Assembly (NCBI GenBank): GCA_021234155.1
Contig: JAJEKV010000030.1
Span: 3,260,761-3,324,760 of the forward strand
Direction of reading: 5' to 3'
Source: Isoetes taiwanensis
Taxonomy: Eukaryota > Streptophyta > Lycopodiopsida > Isoetales > Isoetaceae
Length of the DNA: 64,000 nt
Shown here: positions 33,901-48,900 of the stretch, one piece after another
How positions within the stretch are numbered: the first letter of the stretch is position 1
Layout of the letters: each line of letters opens with the position of its first letter
Made by a program: the position numbers and the translations under genes
Notes under the pieces: generated by a model
Database searches by the model: none
What the model was told of the DNA's origin: nothing
What the model saw: the letters and a program-made list of their open reading frames with translations, nothing else

Positions 33901-36900
33901 GAGACTCGGTGTGCGCTATTGTGGATCGATTAAAGCCGAAGTGGCGGCGCTATATGGCGGCAGGTTCACAGTTATGGCGGTAGAAGCGGCGCCATGGCCT
34001 GGCCAGTCTTGTATGGCTGATTCAGAGCTGGCAGTCTGGCAGTGCGGCGGGTGCCAGGGCGAAAATGGGAGTGAGGATGATGGTGGAGCTCATCCTAGGA
34101 ATTCTCATGAGAGGAAGGGGATGAAGCGGATTGGTCAAAGAATGGAAGTGGAAAGTGAGGGAAGAAGAGATCCGAGGAGGACTAGTGATCCGGATTATGT
34201 TGTAGAGAATGAGGGGCAATGAAGAGCATTTTTTCCCAGGAGGAGAGGAGATGATGGGCGGCCGGGGCTGGAGTGCTCTGAAAGCCAAGGCGAGGCAAAG
34301 GAGGAAATTCATACTCCTTTGCATCCGAGGCTCGATGAGAATGATCAAGAAAGTCAAAGCGGGCGGGTCAGCCCAATTAGGGAAACCCGTACGAAGTGGT
34401 AGCAGCCTACCAGATGAGGACTTCCGAATTCGGCGAAGAACTAGCGGGAATTACTACGATGGGAAGAAGGCAAAGCATATTTGTTTGTTTCATGGTTGTG
34501 TATGGTCCTGTAAAAAAAGCGGTACAGGAGCACCTCCTTAAGGTGCCCTCACAGTCTCTGTATTCACATTCTCCACGGTCTCTGCCGCGAACCATGAGGG
34601 GGATCATGAAAAGATTAATAATATGAAAGTAGAACATGAATATGAAGGAGAAGACAAGAACATGCTTACTTGGCGAATGTTTTTGATACCCGTCGAGAAT
34701 TTTGAAATCTATCCCCACATCCTCGGAATTTCATTCAAGTGGGCGAGGACATCCTGAAGACTATGGGGGATAGCCTTTGCTCTCGCGGCTGTTGTGGGTC
34801 CTCACTACGTAAGCTTGGCTTGAATAAACAAGAATAACCAAGGCAAGGGTATATATATAGCTTGGAGCGCATTGATAGGCGGATGGCCATGGGATGGGAG
34901 GGTATATATAGCTAAGGCTAGAAATAGCAGATTACAGAAAGAACTAGTTGGAAATGTAGTTGGCGGAAATCTTGGTTAGAAAGAGCGGGTTGGTCGCTGA
35001 AATACCACATAGTATTGGCGAAATACCAAAGGCGTTGGCGGAAATACCATGTATATGGCGGAAATACCATAGTTTTGGCGGAAATACCATGGTTTTGGCG
35101 AGGAAATACCATATGGTGTTGGCGAAATACCATATATGGCGAAGACCATGGTGTTGGCCAGAAAGACCAAGGCGGTGGCCGGAAATACCATGTAATATGG
35201 CGGAAATACCATAGTTTTGGCGGAAATAGCATGGTGTTGGCGGAAATACCACATATGGCGAGAAAGACCATGGTGTTGGCGGAAAGAGATATGTTATTGG
35301 CGGAAATACCATGGTGTTGGCCAAAGACCCAGGTGTTGGCGAGGAAAACCATGTTATTGGCGAGGGAAGACGAGGTGTTGGCGGAAGAAAAACCATGTTA
35401 TTGGCGGAATGCCGTAATTCATGGCGAATTACCATGGTAGTGGCGAAATACCATGTATATGACCGAAATACATGGTTTTGGCCGGAAATACCATGGTCGG
35501 CGAAAATACCATGGTGTTGGCGGAAATACCATATATGGCCCGAAATACCATGGTGTTGGCGGCGGAAGAGACCAAGGTGTTGGCGGAAAAACCGTATTGT
35601 GGCCGAGGAAATACCATGGCCATGGCGAGGAAATACCAAAGCGGTGGCGAAATACCATGTATATGACCCCGGAAATACCATGGTTTGGCCCGGAAATACC
35701 ATGGTGTTGGCGAAATACCATTGTGTTGGCGGAAAGACCAGCGTGTTGGCCGATACCATACATATGACGGAATACAAGAAGTTTTGTCAGTTGCAAGGAA
35801 CAAGGTCGAAGCCATATTAGATTACGATATTGCTCTACGAAACCCGACAAAATAACATGAACATGGGCCAAAATAAAGCGGGAAATATGAAGTCACACTA
35901 TTATTATAAGGTAAATAAAGGATTATGAGGCTATAGACCATGGATTGAAGTATGTATCGCAGCAGGGATACCATAACATTAGGAAATATATTGGCAATGA
36001 ATCACGTGTCACCCTTTCACCTAAAAAGCAACATGGCATCATCCACTAATAGTCCAAACATTGACTGACATTAATGTGAAACTACGGTCATCCATTTGTA
36101 CCTAGAATGGCATGACATGAATTAGAGAGATAAGAATATGAATGGATTTCAAAAAGTATCTATGGGAATAAATGCAATACCTTCACATTTTGTAATGTGA
36201 GATTAGCCGCATTCGCCAGCGAAAACACTAAGTGCACTAGCCTTCTTCACTCTTCTTACGGCTCTCCACGAAGGTTGGCCTGGCACAATGGTATTCCACT
36301 AAAGTCTTCAACCATGGCTAGGCCGGGGGCCTTGGTGTTAGCATGGGATTTGCTATCACTTGCTTGCCCGCCAGCTATTGCTAAGTTGACCAAAAGGAAC
36401 CTAGCCTTACGTCAACGTTGGGGCCTCCTAGCCATGGTTTTATTACATAGCATGCATTGTGTGTCTGTACTTTCGTGAGTACCTTAACTTTTGGGTTTTG
36501 AGCTCAAACAACCGGCAATGCTTTGGTCCATTATTTCATAAATCAAGTGCAAGACATTGCATGGCCCTTCTAATACGAAGAAGGCAAGATATCATCATAT
36601 GCTTGACAAAGCCTTAGGATTCGACAGCAGCCAGCTGAGATCCATGTAGTGTTCCACAAAACCTTAAAATATCTTCCTCGTTGTACTTGGCCATCGGTAG
36701 GATTACCTTAACTTGGTGCTTGCACATATTATTCCTTCCATACCCCATGGACAATCACAAATTGGACCAATGCTCATGCCACATCCACTAAATAAGGCAA
36801 TGCCTCCACATTTATCATCCCAAGTATCCATGTTGACTCCACCTCGGCCACTGCCTTCCTTGAAATTCAGCCACCTAAAACTTCATCAGAGATGTCTCTT

Positions 36901-39900
36901 TGCACCTATAATGGTACACTTACTCAACTATGTGTTCTGTCTCTTGTTGGTTTTAAACCCTGAGTCCTTCAGCGAACTGTTATGACATGTGGGTTTTGTA
37001 ATATGTTTGTCAACATGTAAATCAGCCAATCAATTAAGCCTTCCTCAAAGCATACTTAAAGAGACCCTAATCTTCTCTTCATGTTGCCATGGTAGACTAC
37101 ATGCCGGCATTTGTCTCACGGTTGGTAGTGAGGATACATCCTTGTCATAATTATCCAATGTGTGATGTTATTTGAGATTTAAAACCTTATTCATATACCT
37201 CACAACCCTTTTCCACACACCTTGTACTTTTCCTTGAATTCATCGAGTTTTCTCAATGCCTCCTTCTGACAAGCCTCCACATAATCCGTAGGTAAACTTC
37301 TTGGATCACATTCCACACTAGTGCCATGCATAATATGCCGGTCCCTAAGCATTTCCCTCTCACCTTCTTATTCTTGACGCTTCAAGAGCACATCTTCATC
37401 GACTTCTTATCACATGCCGGATACACAGGCCCAGATATTGGTTTGTAGGCCACCGTCCTTCAAGGCATTGCTATCTCAGCACATTGCATCATCCACAATG
37501 AAACATAGAAGGTTCCCATGATGGGTCCTCTCTATGTATCACGGTTCTTCATTGCCATCAGCCAAGGAGATTGGATGTCTTCTAGAGTGGCACTAAAGGT
37601 TAGGAGCAAGCCGCGGGGACACCAGAGCTTTCCATGTGTGTCATATACTAGCGGGGTATACAAGGCTGTAACAGTCATTGGTCTTGAAGGTTGAGTCCGT
37701 AGCTCTGACATTCCCCTTCCATGTTCAACAATATCTTCATTTGAAAGGGGTGATGATGCCAAATAAAGGTACCCTCGATACAAGAACACATCCTCGAGGT
37801 ATGGTATTCAACCCACATCCCCTCACACTTGTGGCCACATCCTTGTGTAGCATCCATGTGTCGGCGGCTGACCTTCGCGGGGACAAGTTATACGGATCAT
37901 CCATAGCGAATTCATCTCTATTCTTGGGAGCATTGGGATGCATCTTATGCTTTAAAGAACCATTGCTCACGGTGTTGGCGATAGACTTCTGAAAGGGGTG
38001 TGGTTATGGATCAGCTGTTGGTATGCCCAAAGTCTTCTTACCCTTTGTAACCATGGGCTATCATGCCTTGTTCCTAAAGCATTTGGGGATCCTCCATTCA
38101 TGGCGAGACCATGCCTTTTCTTGTCAACATGTCTCATCTCATAGAATGTAATCTTACATATCCTGGGGCTTCAAATACAAGCTGATTTTGACACGAAAAT
38201 GGCACACAACCTCGTCTAATACTTCGATCCCTCTACACCTCTTTGGTAGGGAAGGATCCTTCCTCTTAGCCGGCAATTGCATTTCGGATGTTTTATCTTT
38301 TGATATCACGAGATGCTGACTCCGCGATATCCTGAGGGCCGCAGCTGCAGAGTAGCTATAAAAGAAGAAGGAACTTACTACTTTAATTATTAACAATAAG
38401 CAAAAAGGAAAAGTAGGGCCAAATAGCGAAAGCTGATTTCTTCACTAGCAAACTTAACTTGTGTATCTCAAACAATCAAACCAAAGCGGAATAAGCTACA
38501 AAGAAGAAGAAGACCACTTTAATTATTAACATAAGCAAAAAGGAGAAGAAGTAGGGCCAAACTACCTGGCCCGACTTCCTTACTAACTAGCAACTTGTGT
38601 ATCTCAAACAATCAAATCAAAAGCTGAGACAATCGAGACAAGAAATGGCTTTACTTGGTTAATTTCAAGTGTGCGTGCTGATTGGCACGCTTCTTGGCTG
38701 ATCCACTCTTCTCTCCACGAGATCCCGCAGCTTCGAAATGTGGTATTGCATCACCAACCCTTCCCACGAAATCCCTCAACCTGTTTGTGGAATATAGCAT
38801 ACATGAGCGAGGAGCAGTTGGTGTGGAGTGGTGGATTCGCTACGAGAATGATGCTTCGATCTCCCCTTTGCAATTGCAAACTAGAAGCGGACCAGGGATG
38901 GGATCTTGAGCGCATCCAAAAGCCGAAATCACAAATGCAAAAACATACCTAAAGACTCACGAAAAATGCTCCCACGAATGGGTGCTTTTGCTACATCAAT
39001 CTTGTTGCTCTATCCATGATAACACCACGGTCCCAGCTTCGGGGTGGAGTCCTCCTCTTGCCTCCCATAGCTGCTGCTGCTCAAATCACTGAAAGCTTCA
39101 ATGGGTGGGAATAGAAAGAGGCGTCAAAAAGTCCCGAAGGAAATTGGCCCACGAATCAACCATTGCCAATTAAAGTTCGCGGCTTGGCCAGGAAATACCA
39201 CCCCTCCGCGTCCGTTCAAAGTGGCCCTCTTGAATGCACCTGCGCGAGTACCTACGGACTGCCACACTGGCCGAGAATGAAGTACCAGGGCAGCAGCGGG
39301 GGCCACAGGAACGCTCATCGCAGCGGTTGAACGCTGGCGATTCCGGACCTCATGCGAATGGCATGGTGCATCGCGGGAATAGCATGGCGGGTTGATGGCT
39401 CCATGGCGTTCGATGGAGCCGTGGCTGATCCGCGAAGTCGGAAATCGCAGGGGTAAATCTGTCCAAAAAGACCGGATCGGACTCCCAAATCACGGGGGTC
39501 CAACTATGTTGTTGGATTCATACATGTCTTTTCTTCCAGTACGCCAAACTTCACGGGAGCATGGTACCTCTGTTGTTGGATTTAGATTCATTATTGATGG
39601 GGTAATTCTATTATTTGGATTCGTGCATGCTTTCACCGCGTACTTTTCATATTCTGACTTCTTATTACATGAGGCGACTGGGGAAGCATCCATTAGCAAC
39701 ACTTTCTGTTGTGAGATTTGATTCCTACGGTATCATTGTGGATTTATGTTACACATTGTCATCGGCCGATTCATCATTGCATCATGGTTTCATGGCTGAT
39801 TCAATGCTTTCGATTATCCCGCGAAGTTTTCCTTCACCCAATTCTTTGTCTTGTGAGATGTGATAACCTGCGATAACCCAATTCTTTGTCTTACTCCGGA

Positions 39901-42900
39901 CCTTGCATGCACTCTCATCCCACCTTACGGAATCGAGGCGGCCGGATCCATAATCTTTTTCTAAGTATTGGCATGCTACGTTATTTGGGCTTCTCCGATT
40001 TTTGTTGTTTTTGCGGGCGTTTTTCACGGAGGGCCGAAGGGCGGCGGATTCACGGAGTTGCGGCATGCGGCTCGGCGCGAGGCGGGAGCTCTGGGCTGCC
40101 GAGATCCGCCATGCAACATTAGGTTGGTTTTACTCTCATCTTTGCGCGCATCAAAACGCCCAGGTGAAAACCTCTTTCTAATAGTTCTCCATGCCCTGTT
40201 TTGCTTATAACATAACTACATGCCTTACGGCGTAAAGGCTTTTCCTTTTTGTGAGCTCCAAACCTTTACTTTGGTATATAGCCACATTTCCATGAGTTCC
40301 TATTTATCTTAGGCCCTTGTATTCATTTCATGGCCTGCAATAGCCTTTGAGATTTCTAATGGTTATATAGGTTATTACCACGTGGCCCTGGCTGCGAAGG
40401 CCTTGAGGCCATGCTCATGTAACTCATTACGAGAAAGTTAGCATCAAGATCTGAGAATCGGATCTAGTTTTGGATTTCTACTCCGGTACCCGACCCAAAA
40501 CCTGCTCCGGACCAGCAAGATTTCCATCCGCGGCGCCGACCCATAGGTACCAAGTTTTGGATTGATTTGGATATTTTGGGTTGTTTTGTGTCCCGGTATT
40601 GCTCTCGACATCGGCGCCCTCAACGCCCTTGCATAGACCCCCTTGATTTTGCCTTCCTAGCTTTCTCTCTCTAGGGTTTACAATCTCTCTCTCTGGCCCC
40701 AAAACCCCCAACACCCAAAAGGTGCTTTCTGCTGCAGCTTTTTGAGTCCCTAAATTGGATTCTAAGCACCCTTAGGGCGGCCGAGGAGATCCGAACTAGG
40801 ACTTTTTGGGGTTTCCCAAAAGGTGCTTTCTGCCGCGGCCACGAGGAGTCCCAGGTGGATTCTAAGCACCTTTTACAGCGACCGGAGACCCCATAGCCTG
40901 GCCTTGTCCGTACAATCAAGCATTATGGCGAGAGGAGAGACCACTTAAGGCAAAAGAACCTTGCTCACCGGTGCAGTAATGGTACGGTAAAGCCCTATAT
41001 GATCCCACGATAGAGCCCTATCTCGGGCAGCCCCTTCTTTTGGGCCCCTAGCATCCTATTACGACCCGGATCACAACCCGGTTCGTCGTCCGAATGCGGC
41101 GCTAGATAGGCTTCATGCTCCGAGATGAGCTATGCGCATCGATTATCTTAGCGGCCTCTGTGAGCGGTATACTTTCTACTTATCCCCTTTATCCGGCAAT
41201 GGCCATTGGATTACCGCCCACAAAGGCTGGGTCGCGACTTCACAAGAGTTGTTACTGTCACACGTAGGCCACCGGCTTGATGAATCATAAAATCTTGCCG
41301 CCCGGTGTCTAGCACAATGCACGCTACGAGCATACTATGAATGACATACTTGCAGAAGGCGATGCTTGAGATACATGGATCCCGCGCATCGCGGGCGGCG
41401 GAGCCACTACGTGAATGATATGCCCTAAAGATGATGACGGCATACAAGGATCACACATACTTTGTTGTGGGTATTAGGGGAGATGGGTGATTCTCTTGCC
41501 TACGGATGAGGCATACGGTTTTTACCCAAGTGATGCATATCCAAGCACCGCGGTATTGTCACCGACCCGGCCAGACTGGAGCGATCTTGATACGACCATC
41601 CGCAATTACCCCTCTTGTAGTGCAGCTTTCCGAGATGCTCTTTCGATTGCACATCTGGCGACATGGCAACCATTTGAAGGAACCACCTTCTCAGATCGGG
41701 GAAGACTTGACTCGGCCTGTCACGTAGGCGGAAGAAGGGGGTTATAATAGGTGTGCGAGGCTGCGCCCTGGCCCGAGTGGAATTTTGTTTAGGGAGGGTC
41801 AATTTATCACGTGGTCGGTGGCCATGATCCATGGGAACTCTTGTATAGCTCTGTGTATTTTTTGTTTTAAGCTACGGTTTGGTTATTTCTGCGTTGAAAG
41901 CGGGGCTTCGACCCCCACATGTTCTACTTTTGGAGCCGGCCCTACTGTTACTGATGGGGCTTATGCCCCTTTGTTTGTTCACGGTCCCATAACTTAGATT
42001 GGGTTCCATGAACGTTAAAATTTCTTCCTTCCTTCCTTTTATACACTTGGAACAACATTAAGAGTAACATTTACATTATATATTTTCCATCATTTCGTGG
42101 ACACTCCCAATGCTGCGCTCCATGCTCGGTGTTATGTCATCAGGTTGTTCTGATATTGTTACGACTTGTGTATGCCATCTTAGTTATTTTGGATATTCTT
42201 TGCATGGCTTGTGTTCCGCGTATTCTTTATGTGAGGGGTTTTGCTTGAGGTCATGTGATGATTGTTGTTCTACATATTTACTATGGTAGAGATCCCTTTG
42301 TAGCATTTTCTACAATTATTGAGAGTGACGGTTTTCAGCATGGGTAGAATGGGATCCAATGGAAACATTTTACTTCATTATAGTTGCCTACTCCATTTTG
42401 CCTTGATACATGCATCTTTTCTATTTTTTAAATGATTTATATTCTCTTGAATTGGTTCTTTATTGGCTATTCTAGAATATGCATATATCCTATATGTTTG
42501 GTGTTTTTCTAACTTTAGGCTAGTTGACACATTCAATTGAACTTGCCTCATGGCTCTCGTTGGTGGACCGATATATCTACTGCCACCATTTCATCATGTG
42601 GTGGCTCACTCAATTTATCTAGATACATGAATGTGGGTATTTTCTCATTTTCTATAGAGATTGGTTAGTTGTCATGAATTGCGGCTTCTAGGCGTGGTAA
42701 TGAGAGATATGTCCCCAATGAGAAACAATGTAGAGACAATGTAGCGACCATGTCTCGATCATTATTTTTAGGAGTGTCTTGTTTTTCCTCATTTTCTCAT
42801 TGACTTTTGGATATTTCTAACCTACCACCACCATAACTTTGGTTAACATTGCATTTGCTTACCCCTTCATTTTTGTTAGGCCTAAGGCTATTGTCATGGC

Positions 42901-45900
42901 TTCCCCATCTTGTTTGGTTCAGGGATCCTTTTTTCAATCCATTATTTATATTTGCATTTAATTTTGTGTTTGGTATATCCCTCATTCACATTTTGCTTGT
43001 GTACCTCTTCTATTCTATTAAATTTTGCTTATCATTTACACATATTCGGTACGATACGAGATATTTAGGGGTTTTGCAATTGGGATTTGATTTTACGCTT
43101 AGATGCACTTGCTCGTTATCCGACTCATTTGTTCCTACTCAATTTGCTGATCATTTTTGGGATTTTTGCGGCCCCATTTATTGTCGGGACATTCATCTGA
43201 TTTCTAACTTAGTGGTTTGCTACAATTGTTATTTGTAAGTTTATCATGCCCGGGGACATTTTAGGACATGGATTTTGGCGATTTTGGTAGCAATTTTGTT
43301 GTTGGATGGGTGTTTCAATTTCCGGGGGTTTGTATTTGTATTGGATTACATGCGGCCACACATTTTAATTTGAGGCTGCGTCTTGTTTAATGATTGCAAA
43401 AATCTTGTTCTAAGCTTGTTTAGTATCCGGCCCAGGAGGGCTATGGTCTTAGGGCTTGGAGGCATTATTTTAAGTTGTTTAACCTAGGAATCCCACATGT
43501 TACCTATGCAATTATATACCATTTCCTTAGATAACAATTTATTCTAGACCATTGTTGAAGGGATTTGTCATGCGGAGTTGGATTAGGTGCCAATTTTCAT
43601 ATTCCATTTGTCTAGGAAACGGGAACACTTTATATGCGAGGATTTTCACGTTCTTTAGGGAACCTTAGAGAGGAGGTCGCATGAGGTGTAATTTATTGTT
43701 TGTTAATTTCATTTGGAGACGAGGGGACTTTTACGCTCAGCACTTTTGCTTTAAGTTGTTTGGGGTATGTTTGGTATGCATTGCAATGCGTTGTGATTCG
43801 TTATCTCATTTGGTGATTTCTACGTATTGTTCTTAAAGTGGATTCCGATTTTGATGCTATTGACATGGGTTGTATGTATGGCAGCGAGCTGTATCTTTGT
43901 GGACATGTATGGTGGACCTTATGGACATTGAGCTTTGAGTATAGAGGGAGAGCATGTCTTCTTTTCTTGATGAGCTTCATCAAATATTGTCTTAGATTAA
44001 GTTCTTGGCGCCCTAGTTCTTTGTTTCCTCTGATAGGGTTTCATGGTGCTTCTCGCCGGGATCTATATTTGGCTTTTTCTCCTGTTGCATTGCATGCTTC
44101 TTTTACATATTTTCTATTGGTTTCACGGTCATTGGCTCTATCTCATTTGTTTCTACTTTTCCATATAGCCATGTATTGGGTTGTCATTTTGCATTGAGAT
44201 TTACCAAGTGGATGCGACATCTAGTATCCGTTTACATTTAGTGTTCTTTGAGAGTTCTTGTTCTGTTTTGCTACCCAGTTTGGACATTTTGCTTCATACT
44301 TGGTTTCAAGCATTTTCTTTGTTGTCGCAGGACTCTTGACCTCTTGATGTTATGGATTTATCATCTCTCGATATGCCCATTTATTTGTCGAATTAAGTTT
44401 TACAATACTTGTTTATCATGCGTTACCTTATTTGTACCTACATTTGGCATACTATGGTTTCCACATGACTAGATGTAGTTGTTGTGTTCCATTACTTGCA
44501 TTTCATCACTTGGTTATTGGCCTCACCTCGTTATTCCTCCAACAACAAAGTTTAAATGAAGCGCACTTATTCTTTGAGGCTTGCTTACTTCAAAAGAAAG
44601 TCTTTGAAAGATTCTAAATTCTATAAAAAGTCCATTTTAAGATTTTTTTTGTGGCAGTGTGTAATTTAAGTAATTTAGGTACCATTTTTTGAGGGGTTGA
44701 TTAGGGCATAACTTTTAGATTACCAAAAAATTTTAAATAGCAATTTTCATCCTCTAGAAACTAGAACGAAATAGTTACTTTTATAAAGTGTAGCAAAAAG
44801 GGGCAATAAAAAAAATACTTAAAGGGTGGTGACAAAAAGTGATATATTCAAGGTTGTGAAAATTGGCACAAAATTATGGTAAAATTGTCGAAAATATAGG
44901 ATATTTTGACAGAGACGATCATCACACCGCACTGCGATTTCTTTTACATGTTAGAGTCATCGGACAAACTTACATTACTAGAGGCAAGATCGGGGATGCA
45001 TCATCCTCGACTCATTTATTTACGATCACTTTCGAGGCCTTCATCCTGGCTTCACTCTGTGCTTGGATGTACTTTCGAGCGATCTTCTTCCTCCTTGTCT
45101 ACAAGTGAGTCTTCATATCATATTTTGGCCACCTTTTTGGCTTGTTTGTCTAATCCACATGCTGACCTTATTAAAGTTTGAGTGACCATACGTAACTTAT
45201 TAGCGGTCGAACAAAAGTCATATGCAAGAACAGCCTACGCCGGATAGATCTATGGCAATGATGCTGCTTTGGACTTTGCTCTCTTTCCATCTGTTTTTAC
45301 CATCTCAAAGTATAACTCCCGCAGCTTGTTAGTGATGCGTTCTCATCCGGTGCACTTTTAATTGAGTGGGAATTCCATCCTCTCTTATTTACCTCGGTAC
45401 TTTTGTATGGCGGAGCGGCTTCCCCGGACTCATCATTGTCGAGGTTTGGGGCGACTATGAGCATTCCTTTCTGAATCTGAGGCGGGAACCCGGGGAATAC
45501 TCGGCACAACTTGTTGTCTTTATGCGTCTAGGGCGATGTACATGACTTCTGTCATCTTTCATGCGAAACCTAGCAATATCTCTATGTTCCTCGCGATTCA
45601 ACTTACTTACCGAGGAGGGTTTGCCTAGATGGCGAGTTGAATGTAGCTAGTCTTCGACCTTGTAATGAAGCTTGCAACATGTCACGTTGCGAGAGAAAAA
45701 ATTGAGCCACCATAAAACATACTGCCTCCCCAAAAGTGGTTAGAAGGCGAGAATTTGAATACTTGTCTCAATACAATCCAATGATTTATTTGAGTCAAAA
45801 TGCTCTTCCCTCCTTTTTACTCTTTGTGATTTCTTTCAAGCTTTTTAGGGGCATTTGCTCTGCGAAGAGCATGGAACTAGTATTGGGGATGTTGCTTGAG

Positions 45901-48900
45901 ATGAATTGAATACTGGCTGGCGGTACGCCCTTTGCAAGGATGTGGCATATTTCTTTCCTTGTAAGATGGCCTTGCCATCTACAAGTGAAGGCCACGATCT
46001 GATCTTTGGAATGTAATGTTTCTCAGGGGCTCAATAGCCGCGATTGACCTAGTTGATCTCTTGAAAATCCATTCCTTGAAATCATAAGTTTCTTCCAATA
46101 ACTTCGATGTCTGGGCGAGGATTGGCGGAATCTTAGATGAGAGCCTCAATCATAGGTGGCGGGGCTTAGGAAACTTTTGAGCAAGGCGTTTAGAGAACCT
46201 ACTGAACATCGTCCAGATTTGGTAGTGTGCATGACCAACAATGACTCCAATCTTCACCTTCTTGAAGATTTGTTTCTCTACTAACATAACCTGATAAGCA
46301 AACAACGCTGATTCTTATTTTTCCTTAATAGGTGTTATCTAGTGAGAAGATCTGAGAACCGGTATATGTTCTAGATTGAAAGAAGCTTGTCCAATATTGT
46401 GATAGTGAGATTTGGATCGGCATGAATGTTTGGATAATTCAAAAATGCCTTGCTTACAAGATAGTTTTCCATTAAATACCATAGCACCAACAACATGCGG
46501 ATGTATGAAATCTTCTTGGCCGACATCCTTAGGCACATTGACAAAATGTGGTAGGGTGGTCTTCGCCACGGTCCATTCCATCAGCCAACAAGCCCGATAT
46601 GTAGTTGGTGGTTGTTCGATTAACTTTCTTCCTATGTTTTGTCAATTTCTCCTTTCCAAAGATTGTTGTTCTCACATTGCTTGTTGAGTTTCTCCTTCAA
46701 TGCATGCGAAGAAAACATGTTTTTAGGAAAGAACCTACTTTAAGTAAGAACTAGGCAAGAACCGCGATCTACGGAAGCTTACTTTTAGTGTGAAGTGTCC
46801 TTGCATTTTTGTCTCTGAGCTTTTAATTGAGCATGTAGCACAAAGCAGGACATCCTATATACTTTCTAGGAATGGCCCACCGCGAGAAAACTCTTTTTCG
46901 GAGGAGCGCAGTGGAAGTAGGTAGCGGAATAAGCGTTCTCGGCCTCAACACACATCTCCTTATAATTGTCGTAGACTTCTTGTTTTAGGTGAGAATTGTC
47001 ACTCAAATTGAATTTTTATAGGGAACATTCCAGGGGAGTTTCTCACAAGACTGTAAAAGGAAACCTTCATCCAGGAAACACATTGAAGAGCATGAATTAC
47101 GGTTATGCCTCTGAATGTGATAGTCGTGATGCACGGATTCTTGTCAAGCCTTTCTTGGCGGTCCAGAGTAAAATTATAGCACCTAAAAGCATGAATCAAT
47201 TTGAAAGCGCGTTTAGCCAGACCAGTTGTAGCCTGGTGTGTAAGTAAACCACCATCATCACGGCCTAATATTGAGAGGCTAAGTAGCCCCTTTGGTCTAG
47301 CGAGTCATTGAGCGTAACTATCCGCGAAGCAACCTCTCGATTCCTTTAGTCAATCTTAAGCAAACAACGTTGAGAACAGCGGTGCTTTGTATGTGTTGCC
47401 CATAAGAGTGAGCCTCGTCCATGAGTTTCTTTCTTCTAGCGGTTGTACATCTTTGTCTTGTGTAAGTTAAACCCAAGATTTTTTTTACTTCGCGAGGGGG
47501 CTTTTGGGTCGAACATGGAGTCTTGTGGCTTTGGTAGGTCCTGCGTCACGAGACATCAACATGAGGTGTTTCTTAGATGCGAGAGATCAACATGAGGTGT
47601 ACTTGTAGATGCTGAGAGGTTTGATAATGGGCAAGGCCTGAGGGAGAGGAATTAACTTTCCCTCTCTCACGGGAAAAATGTCGAGAATTTGGTGGCGTAG
47701 TTGACCAGCTCTGAGAATGTCGTGGGAACCACGAGGGTTGCGTGTGCATTTATTTGCTCCCACTTGTTGTAGTACCATTTAAGCGAAATGGATGGAGTTG
47801 GTGTGATTTGCCTCCGTGGAGGGAGCCTACGGTGGACTATGGGCGGCGTGCTAAAATATGAGGTGGAGGGAGGTAATTCGACCTCTCTAGCACGAGGCGG
47901 GGGGTGAAAGCGCATTGGTGCTGGGGGCGGGGCGGCGTTAGGGGCTTGAGTTGTGGTGGAGTAAATTGGCCGGTGGTGGAAGCGAGGTGGTCTTCTTTGG
48001 AGCAAACTCAGCGAGCTGGGTGTTGGAATGTCGGATGTAGAATATTCATGGCTACTTCACGGTGTGCATTGAGGGAGGTGTGAAAGCCATTCACGGGAGA
48101 GCACTGTGAGCGAGGAGTTAGGCTTCGGCGGGTTCTTTTCTCTCGAGGCCTCACGGTATATAAATTTATCTGAGTGGGTATAAATTTATCACAGGGGAAA
48201 AAAACAAAATGGTAATTTGTATAAATTTCTCTGGAGATGGTATAGAATTTGCTGAGAGGAAGGGCTACAACATAGAGCGAGGAAGCGGTACTCAAATTTT
48301 ATCACGAAACTCCACGGTGCAGCATTTGAAAACTTTATGGAGGCGCTATATGGCGGCACTTAGCAAGGAGGTACTTAAGCCCGGGCGCCGACCACCCTAT
48401 TTTCTATATCTGCAGCATTTCAGTCCCGAAGCATTTCAGCGGTCGCGACCTATCTATATTTGCTCTACAGGCGTCCTCACCGGCGGGTCTATCGCATCAT
48501 GGCCGTAAAGTCTACTACGCGTCTTGTTCTAGTTTCTCTTTTGTTTTAATCTGCTAGAGTGTAAAAACTACGGTGTTATAACTTTATACCACGATGTAGT
48601 TTACTGAAATGGGGTATAGGGTATACCCATTTGTCTGGGGTATAAATTTATCTGGCTCGGTACGGGTATAAATTTATCTGGATTCGAAGAGCTACGGCTC
48701 GTATAAAGACTATCTTAGATATGGTCTGAATGGGTATAAATTTATCGCGAGGTGCTCGGCGGTATAAATTTATACCGTTCGAGAACACGGTCGGTATAAA
48801 TTTATCTTGGCTTTCGAGCACTAGCGGTATAAATTTATCTTGGCTGTGTCACGGAGCGGTATAAATTTATACCATTTCGAGCACTAGCGGTATAAATTTC

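Larger units (their letters stand above)
32588..39501. mobile_element. Mutator-like element (MULE), right copy
   Basis: The exact 9-bp target duplication AACTATGTT flanks it at 32,579-32,587 and 39,502-39,510. The ends are GGACCCGTGG and CACGGGGGTCC. TIRs are at about 32,588-32,900 and 39,150-39,501. In order: TIR, minisatellite (33,110-33,635), ORF2 on plus (33,850-34,836), minisatellite (34,985-35,765), transposase on minus (36,200-38,400), TIR. It is the inverse of the left copy, at the identical insertion point. Confidence 0.92.

Noticed and set aside
34944-35777. 277-codon open frame on the minus strand, and similar frames at 34,918-35,352, 16,728-17,622 and 18,818-19,274
   Set aside because: These are translations of the CCATGG minisatellites. 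Several frames on both strands are open because the repeat lacks stops, and residues simply cycle.
45795-45995. SWIM-like zinc finger (TCRWQGHLTRKEICHIL) in the 8.8 kb element
   Set aside because: Cys and His spacing is wrong. The alternate frame GKAILQGKKYA fits the C-terminus of DUF7869-type proteins better.
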